NCBI GenBank assembly: GCA_030685065.1
Contig: JAUXQH010000136.1
Span: 62,001-126,000, forward strand
Length of the DNA: 64,000 nt
Origin: Pseudomonadota bacterium
GTDB lineage: Bacteria; Myxococcota_A; UBA796; SXON01
Reading direction: 5' to 3'
Of this stretch, positions 51,307 through 58,320 are shown one piece after another. The notes under the pieces were generated by a model. The model was not told the DNA's origin and searched no databases. It saw only the letters and a program-made list of their open reading frames with translations. The translations under genes and the position numbers were made by a program. Numbering within the stretch: the stretch's first letter is position 1; every line of letters begins with the position of its first letter.

Positions 51307-52043
51307 GCCTCGAGGTCGCGCTCCACCAGCGCCTCGTCACCAGCCCGTACACCCGGAGGCGGTTCTGGGACGAGCGGCCCGTGATCGCGCTGATCGCAGG
51401 CGACATGGCCTGGATCATCCGCGATCGCGGGCTCCTCCCGGCAAGCGACGGCCCCACCCTGGGCGCCACCGTCGACGCCGTGATCCGCTGCACCGAGGGC
51501 GATCTCGCCGCCATGGCCGGCGGCCGGGCCCCCGCCTCGGTGTCGTACACGCTGGGCGGACGCTCCGGGGCCGACCGTCGCAAGCAGGCCTGCGTGCTGC
51601 TCGTGCTGGCGGCGCTCGGCTGGTGTGGTCCCTGGCCCGATCCCTCCGCCGACCCGGAGCACGTCCGGCTCGTGCGCGCGGCCCACTACGATCTCGGCAT
51701 CGGCCCCACGGATGGCGTCGCGCGCCTGTTCCCGGAGGGCGGGCCGCTCCCGGAGGTGACGGTGCGGCTCACGCACGGCGCGCAAGGAATCGAGCTGGTG
51801 ACCGTGGGCCTGGCCGACGTGATCGGGCGCCCCGAGGTCGCGACGGTCGTGCCCGGACGCGGCGAACCTCGGCTCGGCTTTCCCGCCCTCCGCGTCGCGG
51901 CGCTCGCGGCCTCCGAGGGCGTATTGACGCGCGCCCTGCCCGCTGGGGATCGCGTGCTCCGCACCGGCCCGCACCCGCGCTTTCCGGATGGCCTCGCGCT
52001 TCCGAACCAGCTCACCTGGCTCGTCCGGGTGGGATGGGCGTGA
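51303..52043 (+). CDS. Hypothetical protein coupled to the UvrA-like gene
   Basis: 246 residues from GTG 51303, which overlaps the stop of the UvrA-like gene (GTGA). No membrane helix or signal peptide is present. Stretches such as RRFWDERPVIALIAGDMAWI, DRRKQACVLLVLAALGWCGP and GFPALRVAALAASEGVLTRA suggest a mixed alpha/beta protein. No family is recognised. Coupling to the UvrA paralogue is the only clue to its role. Confidence 0.7.
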   Translation: MSLEVALHQRLVTSPYTRRRFWDERPVIALIAGDMAWIIRDRGLLPASDGPTLGATVDAVIRCTEGDLAAMAGGRAPASVSYTLGGRSGADRRKQACVLLVLAALGWCGPWPDPSADPEHVRLVRAAHYDLGIGPTDGVARLFPEGGPLPEVTVRLTHGAQGIELVTVGLADVIGRPEVATVVPGRGEPRLGFPALRVAALAASEGVLTRALPAGDRVLRTGPHPRFPDGLALPNQLTWLVRVGWA

Positions 52044-52091
52044 CCCACGGGGCTCTCGCGCCTCCGCACCGACGTGCTACAGCCCCGCCGC

Positions 52092-53288
52092 ATGGCCACC
52101 CCCACGCCACCGCGGACACGCCTGCAGCTGCTCGCCGCCGTCGTGGCGCTCGAGGCCGCGTCGGGCATGCCCTTCGGCGTCGTCAATGACCTGGTGCCCG
52201 TCTGGCTGAAGGTGAACGGGGTGGACACGGCGGCCATCGGCGCGATGACGCTCGTCGGCCTGCCGTGGACGCTCAAGGCGCTCTGGGCCCCCGCCGTCGA
52301 CCGTGTCGGCACCTACAAGAGCTGGATCGCGGCCGGCCTCTGCGGCGCCGCGTCCGCCGTCGTGCTCCTGCCGCTGCTCGGGCCGACCCCCGCCCTGCTC
52401 ATCCCCGCGCTCCTCGCCCTCGCGATCGCGAGCGCCACGCAGGACGTCGCCATCGACGGCTGGCTCGTCTCCGCGGTCCCCGCCGACGAACAGGGCCGCG
52501 TCACCGGCGTGCGGGTCGCCGCCTACCGCGGCGCGATGGCGCTCGCGGGGGGCGGAGCCGTCGTCATCGGCGACAAGCTCGACTGGCGCTGGGCCTTCGG
52601 TGCGGTCGCCATCCTCATCCTCGCGGTGCTCCCTGTCGTCGCCCGCCTGCCCGCCGTCCCGCGCGCGCCGCCCACGCCCGCCGCGGACTGGCTCACGCTC
52701 CTGCGTGACTGGGCCGCTCAGCCCGGCACCCTGGTGCTCTTCGCGTTCGTGCTGCTCTACAAGCTGGGCGACAGCGCGATGGCCCCCATGGTCAAGCTCT
52801 TCCTGGTCGACACGGGGCTCTCCCCCACCGAGGTCGGGCTCCTCTCCACCACCGCCGGCGCCGTGCTCGTCGCCGTGGGCGCGATCGTCGGCGGGGACGT
52901 GCTCTCCCGCATCGGCATGGCCCGCGGGGTCCTGCTCCTCGGCTCGCTCCAGGCCTTGTCCAACCTCGGCTACGCGGCGGCGGCCACGAGCGGGACGCGC
53001 TGGGCGGCCTACCTCGCCAGCTTCGGCGAGAGCCTCACCGCGGGCCTCGGCACCGCCGCGTTGCTCGCGCTCGCCATGCGCGCGGCAACCGGCCCTCAGG
53101 CCGCCACGCGGTTCGCCATCTTGACCGGAATCGTCGGCTTGACGCGCACGCTCGCCGGCTCCATCTCGGGCGTCGCCGTGGCCCGGATCGGCTACGCCGA
53201 GTGGTTCCTCGTCACCTTCCTGCTCGCGTTGCCCGCGCTGGCGCTCGTGCCGCGTGTCTCCCAGCGCCCGGTCGCCGCCGCCTCATGA
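52092..53288 (+). CDS. AmpG-like major facilitator transporter
   Basis: 398 residues from ATG 52092; a GTG at 52074 is an alternative start. About twelve membrane helices are seen. Features of the AmpG/acetyl-CoA-transporter branch are GMPFGVVNDLVPVWLKVNGV, GLPWTLKALWAPAVDRVG, the loop ASATQDVAIDGWLVSAVP, and RVAAYRGAMALAGGGAVVIG. AmpG imports muropeptides for peptidoglycan recycling. The substrate is an inference from this resemblance. Its stop overlaps the start of the DUF5522 gene. Confidence 0.83.
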   Translation: MATPTPPRTRLQLLAAVVALEAASGMPFGVVNDLVPVWLKVNGVDTAAIGAMTLVGLPWTLKALWAPAVDRVGTYKSWIAAGLCGAASAVVLLPLLGPTPALLIPALLALAIASATQDVAIDGWLVSAVPADEQGRVTGVRVAAYRGAMALAGGGAVVIGDKLDWRWAFGAVAILILAVLPVVARLPAVPRAPPTPAADWLTLLRDWAAQPGTLVLFAFVLLYKLGDSAMAPMVKLFLVDTGLSPTEVGLLSTTAGAVLVAVGAIVGGDVLSRIGMARGVLLLGSLQALSNLGYAAAATSGTRWAAYLASFGESLTAGLGTAALLALAMRAATGPQAATRFAILTGIVGLTRTLAGSISGVAVARIGYAEWFLVTFLLALPALALVPRVSQRPVAAAS

Positions 53289-53500
53289 GTCGAATGCCGG
53301 CCCCCCCCACGGCGGAAGCCCAGCGCCGCCACGACGCCGCGGAGGCGGAGCGCCGCGACGGCTATCCGGACCCCGCCACGGGCTACTTCGTCCTGACCGC
53401 GGGCTTCTTGAAGCGCCGCGGCACGTGCTGTGGAAACGGCTGCCGCCACTGCCCGTGGCCCCCCGAGGAGCAGGCGCGGGCGGGGCGGCCGGGGTCCTGA
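53285..53500 (+). CDS. DUF5522 family Cys-containing small protein
   Basis: 71 residues from ATG 53285, overlapping the previous stop. The family pattern is clear: RRDGYPDPATGYFVLTAGFL then RRGTCCGNGCRHCPW, with four Cys and one His in CCGNGCRHC that could bind metal. DUF5522 proteins are short and of unknown function. It is the last gene of the unit that starts with the UvrA paralogue. Confidence 0.87.
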   Translation: MSRMPAPPTAEAQRRHDAAEAERRDGYPDPATGYFVLTAGFLKRRGTCCGNGCRHCPWPPEEQARAGRPGS

Positions 53501-53507
53501 ACGTCGG

Positions 53508-53528
53508 GGCCGCGAGCCCTACGCGGCC
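53508..53528. terminator. Stem-loop between convergent genes
   Basis: GGCCGCG (53508-53514) pairs with CGCGGCC (53522-53528) around a 7-base loop. It sits in the 18-nt gap between the DUF5522 and glutaredoxin genes and extends over the glutaredoxin stop codon. No T-run follows. Confidence 0.5.
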
Positions 53529-53980
53529 GGCTGCGCCTTCGCGATGAGCTCCTTGAGCTCCCCGCTCTCGTGCAGCTGCTTGAGGATGTCGGCCCCGCCC
53601 ACGAACTCGCCGCCGACGAACACCTGGGGGATGGTCGGCCAGTTGGAGTAGTCCTTCACCGCGTCGCGCACTTCGGGGTCGGCGAGGACGTTGACCGTGG
53701 CGTAGGGCTTGCCGTAGCCGGTCAGGATCGCGCTGGCGCCCGCCGAGAATCCACACTGGGGCGCCTGGGGCGAGCCCTTCATGAAGAGCACCACGGGGTT
53801 TCCCTTCACCACCTCGTCGATGTAGTCCTTCACCGGCTTGCCGCCGCGCGGGGAGGCTTCTTCCTTCTCTTCTTCTTCTTCCATCCGGGTCGGTGCGAGC
53901 GTCACCTTCCGGGCGGGCGCCGGGGCGGGGGGCGCGCCGAGGATGGGGAGACGGCGCTTGATCCGATCGATGATGCCCAT
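53519..53980 (-). CDS. grxD: Monothiol glutaredoxin, Grx4 (CGFS) type, with N-terminal extension
   Basis: 153 residues from ATG 53980. The glutaredoxin domain (about 46-150) contains the iron-sulfur-binding motif in FMKGSPQAPQCGFSAGA, followed by NVLADPEVRDAVKDYSNWPT and IPQVFVGGEFVGGADIL, all standard for Grx4. The first ~45 residues are an unusual basic/Pro-rich stretch and then an acidic run (MEEEEEKEEA). Grx4 proteins carry [2Fe-2S] clusters with BolA partners; no bolA gene is adjacent. The extra segment could direct the protein to a partner. Confidence 0.92.
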   Translation of the reverse strand: MGIIDRIKRRLPILGAPPAPAPARKVTLAPTRMEEEEEKEEASPRGGKPVKDYIDEVVKGNPVVLFMKGSPQAPQCGFSAGASAILTGYGKPYATVNVLADPEVRDAVKDYSNWPTIPQVFVGGEFVGGADILKQLHESGELKELIAKAQPAA

Positions 53981-54085
53981 GGGAGATTCCTCTTTCGGCA
54001 CTTGTAGCGCACCAGCCTCCCTCGCCGGCGTGGCCTGCCTCACTGGATGTACAGGTGGTAGGCTGCCAGCCCCAGCGGGCCCCCG

Positions 54086-55075
54086 ATGTCCATTCTCCTC
54101 GTCCTCCTGTCGGTCTTCTGCGCGACCGTCCCGATGCTCGCGTTCCTGATGCTGGTCTGGTGGATGGACCGCCACGATCGCGAGCCCCTCTGGCTCTTCG
54201 GCCTCACGTTCCTCTGGGGCGCCATCGGCTCGATCTTCCTGTCGCTCATCGGCAGCACCACGCTCATGCTGCCGCTCGGGTGGGTCCTGGGGCCCGAGAT
54301 GGCGGATCAGCTCTCGGCCGTGATCGTCGCGCCGCTCGTCGAAGAGCCGATGAAGGCCCTGATCCTCTTCTCGGTGATGTTCTCTCGGCACTTCGACAAC
54401 GCGTCCGACGGCTTCGTCTACGGCGCCGCCGCCGGCCTCGGCTTCGGCATGACCGAGAACTTCCTGTACTTCGTGGATGTCGCCTCCTCCGGCGACGTGA
54501 TGGTGTGGATGCAGACCGTCGTGATCCGCACCTTCTTCTCCGCCGTGATGCACGCCTGCGCGACGTCCTGGGTGGGCGCGTCGCTCGGCTTCGCCCGCTT
54601 CCGCGGCATTGGCTGGAAGATCCTGGCGTTACCGGTCGGGCTGGGCGGGGCGATGGGCATCCACGCGCTGTGGAACGGGCTCCTCACCGTCGGCGACATG
54701 ATGCAGACCCAGGCGTTCGTCGCGGTGAACCTCGCCATCTTCCCGATCGAGTTCCTCCTCCTCTTTGCCGTGTTCCAGCTCGCGCTCTGGGAAGAGCGCG
54801 CGACCATCCGCCGCGAGCTGGCGGACGAGGTCCAGCAGGGCCTGCTCCCCCTCCCCCACGCCCGCGCGATCGCGAGCTACTTCCAGCGTCGCGACGGCGC
54901 CTGGGTGCCGCGCGGCGTGCCCCAGTGGCCGTACATCCGGGCCGTCACGACGCTCGCGCTCCGGAAGCACCAGTGCCGCAACGCCTCGACCCGCTCCTAC
55001 CGCTTCTACAGCGACGAGGTGCTGCGGCTTCGGCGCGAGGTGCACGGGCTGCTCCAGCTCGCGAAGGCGAGCTGA
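54086..55075 (+). CDS. PrsW-type intramembrane metalloprotease
   Basis: 329 residues from ATG 54086. About seven membrane helices carry the PrsW signatures: VIVAPLVEEPMKALILF (EExxK), GFGMTENFLYF (ENFLYF), VIRTFFSAVMHACATSW (metal-binding His) and GAMGIHALWNG. PrsW cleaves anti-sigma factors in Bacillus, and related proteins act on other membrane targets. The C-terminal ~90 residues are cytoplasmic and helical. No sigma or anti-sigma gene is near. It faces the S41 protease gene tail-to-tail. Confidence 0.88.
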   Translation: MSILLVLLSVFCATVPMLAFLMLVWWMDRHDREPLWLFGLTFLWGAIGSIFLSLIGSTTLMLPLGWVLGPEMADQLSAVIVAPLVEEPMKALILFSVMFSRHFDNASDGFVYGAAAGLGFGMTENFLYFVDVASSGDVMVWMQTVVIRTFFSAVMHACATSWVGASLGFARFRGIGWKILALPVGLGGAMGIHALWNGLLTVGDMMQTQAFVAVNLAIFPIEFLLLFAVFQLALWEERATIRRELADEVQQGLLPLPHARAIASYFQRRDGAWVPRGVPQWPYIRAVTTLALRKHQCRNASTRSYRFYSDEVLRLRREVHGLLQLAKAS

Positions 55076-55096
55076 AGGGACGGAAGCCGCCCCCCG

Positions 55097-58003
55097 CTAC
55101 GGAGTGACCTTCTTCTCCGGCGGCACGGGCGCCGCCGCGGTCGCCGTCGGCGGGCGGTACACGTCGATCGCGCGGGTCGACGTGAGGCCGTTGGAGTCCC
55201 GCACGAGCACGACGATGAGGTTGTTGCCCGGCTCCAGGGTGGCGGTGGCCGTGAACGGCACCGACGCGAGGCCGGTCCCCTCCCCGCCGCCCGCATACGC
55301 GATCTTCTGGGCGCCGTGGTACACGATCACGTCGTGTACGCCGACGTCGTCGGTCGCCACGCCGGAGATCGTGACCTCGCCTTGCTCGATGGTCAGCCCC
55401 GGCGCGCGCGACACGGTGATGCTGGGCGGCTCACGCCTCCCGGCCGCCGGCACGCTGCCGAGGGGGATCGTGAGCTCCTCGGTCTGGGTGTAGTAGTTGT
55501 AGAACTCGCCCTTGATGATCGAGGCGTAGTCGTAGCGCTCGGCGTCCCGCACGCGGAGCTCCAGCCCCACGGGCGCGTCCTCGCTCGGGGCCCGCGTCAC
55601 CAAGAACGAGAGCTTGCCCGAGGCGCGCGCGCCCGGGGCCAGCCTCGGCAACTTGAAGCTGCCGCCGCGGAGCTCCACGGCTTTGCCCATCGAGGCGTCC
55701 TTCTTCAGCTCGAAGTGCGCCACTCCGCCGATGCCGGTGCCGACGTTGAGCACGTCGACGTTCATGTCGATGGTCTCGCCGACCTCGACCGTGCCGTCCC
55801 CGTCGCCGCCGGCCACGTCCGAGAAGGTCCAGCTCCAGGCGTAGCGCGGCAGGTCGATGCCGAGGGTCTTGACGGGCAGCGAGGCCGCAGCGAGCTGCTT
55901 GCGCGAAGCGTCCATCACCGACACGTCCATCACCGACACCTCGGTCGGGTAGCCGTCGGTGAGGCGCACCTTGGTCTCGTAGCTGCGCGACTCTCCCGCG
56001 GGGATCTTCCCGAAGTAGAACTCGACGCCATCGAGCGCGTCGTTGCCGCTCTTGCTGACCGCCGCGACCTGGCAGAGGGGCCGGGTGTCGAGGTTGGTGA
56101 CGGTGAGCTTCACGATCTCGAGCTGCCCGGCGTCCAGCACGCCGTCGGCACCCAGGGAGAGCTCGAGCTTGGTGTTGGCGTCGTCGGGGTTGGCGCAGGC
56201 GCCCCAGTTGATGCCGACCCGCTCGTCGAACGCCTTCTCGATGCGGATGCCCTCGGCCTTGGAGCGGCTGGCGACGACGGTCGCCGCGTCGCGGATGACG
56301 TCGGCCCGGCGCGAGCCGTGGGCCGCCAACAACACGTCCCGCGCGAACATCACCTGGAAGTCCTTGCGCGGATCGCGGCGGTCGCTCCGCTCTTCTCCCT
56401 CCACTGGGAGCGGCGCGAGGTAGCGGAGCCCGTAGACGGGAGGGGTCTCGAGGTTCTCGTCGTTGACGAGGTGGCCCTCCAGATCGGCCTCGCGCTGCAG
56501 CCGATCGCGCGAGAACAAGGAGACGCGCGGCCCGCTCATCTCCTTGCGCTTGACGCCGCCCTCCTCGATCTCGATCTCGCGGGGAGGCATGAGCACCGCC
56601 CCCTCGACCATGATGTCGGGCGGGATCCCGACGCTCTGGATCGAGTGATCACCGGGGGTGAGGTAGCGGGCGACGGTCAGCTTGAGCTTCGAGCCGTCCG
56701 CGAACGAGTAGAGGTTCTGCACCGACCCCTTCCCGAAGCTCCGCTCGCCGATGATGATGGCGCGCTCTTCGTTCTTGAGCGCTCCCGCCACGATCTCGGC
56801 GGCGGAGGCGCTGTTTCCGCTCATCAGGACCGCCATCGGGTAGTCGGGCTCGGTGCCGGACGCGTTGGCGTTCCGCTGGTCACGGTTCTTGCCGTTGCGC
56901 TCGACCGTCGAGACGATCGTGCCCTTGACGAGGAACTTGTCCGCCACCGCGATGGCCTGGTGGAGGAAGCCGCCGGGGTTGTCGCGCATGTCGAGCACGA
57001 CGCCCTTGAGGCCATCGGGACCGGCCTCGCGAGAGAGGCGGGTCAGCACCTCTTCGAGCTGGGTCTCCACCTGGATGTGGAACTGGTTGATGTAGACCCA
57101 GCCGATGCCGCCCTCGAGCAGCTCACCCTTGACGCGGCTGGCCTTGATCTTGTCGCGCACGATGGTGAAGTCGCGCGGCGCGTCCCAGGAGTCGCGCTCG
57201 ACCGTGATCGTGACGGGAGATCCCGGCGGGCCGCGCATCTTGGACACGGCCTCCTCGAGATCGATGTTGATGGTGCTCTCGCCCTCGATGCGCGTGATGC
57301 GATCCTGCGCGCGGAGGCCGGCCCGATCGGCGGGGGTCTCCTCCAAGGGGTACTCGATGGTGAGCTGCCCCTCGACGAGCACGATGGTGATCCCGAGGCC
57401 GCCGAATTCCCCCTCGTTGTCCTCCTCCATCTTCTTGGAGTTGTCGGGGGCGAGGAAGATCGAGTGGGGATCGAGCGTCTGGAGGACGCCGTTGATCATC
57501 GCCGCCTCGACGTCCTCGTGCGGGATGTCCTTCTTGTCGAGGTTCTCCTCGAGGATCAACGCGACCCGCTTGAGCTCCTCTTCCATCGCCGACACGCTCT
57601 CGAGCGGCTGGACGGTGAGCACGGTCGTGTAGTTGCCCACCGCCACGTGCAGGCGGCGATCGCCGTTCTCCAGGCGGAGGAGCACCTGGGGGACACGACG
57701 CTCGACGGCATCCAGCGCGGAGCGGTACATGCCCGCGTAGTCGATGCGCTGGGGATCGACGTAGTTCTGGACGATGTAGTCGTCCCCGAACGCCAGGTTC
57801 TTGAGGGACGAGAGCCGGTAGCCACCGCCGAGCGCCGCCATCTGGCGAATCATCTCGGCCACCCCGCCCACCCGCCCTTCGTCGTCATGCCCCCGTGTCG
57901 CGGAGGCGAGCCGCGGCGCGGCCCCCGCGGTGAAGTGGTAGCCCGTCAGGACGGCGGCCCCGAGGGCCCCGAGGATCGCGACGCGTCCGAATGCGCGCTT
58001 CAT
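55097..58003 (-). CDS. S41-family C-terminal processing protease, large form
   Basis: 968 residues from ATG 58003, against about 400-550 for typical CtpA. After a membrane-anchoring N-terminus (RVAILGALGAAVLTGYHFTA) come an S41 N-domain (DPHSIFLAPDNSKKMEEDNE), a PDZ domain (GLGITIVLVEGQLTIEYPLE) and the protease core: VVLDMRDNPGGFLHQAIAVA, the nucleophile in MSGNSASAAEIVAGAL and the general-base Lys in GERSFGKGSVQN. About 400 further residues form several Ig/NEW3-like beta domains (LEIVKLTVTNLDTRPLCQVA, VEVGETIDMNVDVLNVGTGI). The form is suited to periplasmic processing of envelope proteins. Confidence 0.92.
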   Translation of the reverse strand: MKRAFGRVAILGALGAAVLTGYHFTAGAAPRLASATRGHDDEGRVGGVAEMIRQMAALGGGYRLSSLKNLAFGDDYIVQNYVDPQRIDYAGMYRSALDAVERRVPQVLLRLENGDRRLHVAVGNYTTVLTVQPLESVSAMEEELKRVALILEENLDKKDIPHEDVEAAMINGVLQTLDPHSIFLAPDNSKKMEEDNEGEFGGLGITIVLVEGQLTIEYPLEETPADRAGLRAQDRITRIEGESTINIDLEEAVSKMRGPPGSPVTITVERDSWDAPRDFTIVRDKIKASRVKGELLEGGIGWVYINQFHIQVETQLEEVLTRLSREAGPDGLKGVVLDMRDNPGGFLHQAIAVADKFLVKGTIVSTVERNGKNRDQRNANASGTEPDYPMAVLMSGNSASAAEIVAGALKNEERAIIIGERSFGKGSVQNLYSFADGSKLKLTVARYLTPGDHSIQSVGIPPDIMVEGAVLMPPREIEIEEGGVKRKEMSGPRVSLFSRDRLQREADLEGHLVNDENLETPPVYGLRYLAPLPVEGEERSDRRDPRKDFQVMFARDVLLAAHGSRRADVIRDAATVVASRSKAEGIRIEKAFDERVGINWGACANPDDANTKLELSLGADGVLDAGQLEIVKLTVTNLDTRPLCQVAAVSKSGNDALDGVEFYFGKIPAGESRSYETKVRLTDGYPTEVSVMDVSVMDASRKQLAAASLPVKTLGIDLPRYAWSWTFSDVAGGDGDGTVEVGETIDMNVDVLNVGTGIGGVAHFELKKDASMGKAVELRGGSFKLPRLAPGARASGKLSFLVTRAPSEDAPVGLELRVRDAERYDYASIIKGEFYNYYTQTEELTIPLGSVPAAGRREPPSITVSRAPGLTIEQGEVTISGVATDDVGVHDVIVYHGAQKIAYAGGGEGTGLASVPFTATATLEPGNNLIVVLVRDSNGLTSTRAIDVYRPPTATAAAPVPPEKKVTP

Positions 58004-58320
58004 GCTAGCTCCGCTCGAGTGTCGGAGCCGTGCTTTCGCACTGATGGCATCCGGTTGGTCGGAAGACGTGGGTCGGAGAGACTCTGGAAGATGCTGGGAA
58101 GATAGGCGCGCCCCGGGATGGGCGCAAGCAGGCTGAACACCCGCCGCTCGGCGGAAGTGGGCAGGCCCGGTTCGACGGAAGAGCGACGGAAGAGGAGTGT
58201 ATATGCGACAACCGCGGCCGAAGAACCAACGAAATCAAAGCATTGACGCAGAGTGACGGAACGGCCCCCCGGTTGCGGCCCACGAGGGGCGGGGGTAGTA
58301 GCTCGGGCGCTCGCTCATCC
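58004..58320. other. Divergent intergenic region with an 11-bp tandem repeat
   Basis: This 317-bp gap lies between the S41 protease (minus) and PBP1A (plus) genes. CGACGGAAGAG is repeated exactly at 58173-58183 and 58184-58194. Base composition falls to a lower GC content around 58195-58245, a likely promoter zone, but no clear -35/-10 pair was found. Confidence 0.6.

Noticed and set aside
47385-52043. A long plus-strand open frame across the sulfotransferase and UvrA-like genes
   Set aside because: Only its last 741 bases are a real gene (51303-52043); the rest is Arg/Ala/Pro-rich shadow sequence of well-identified genes.
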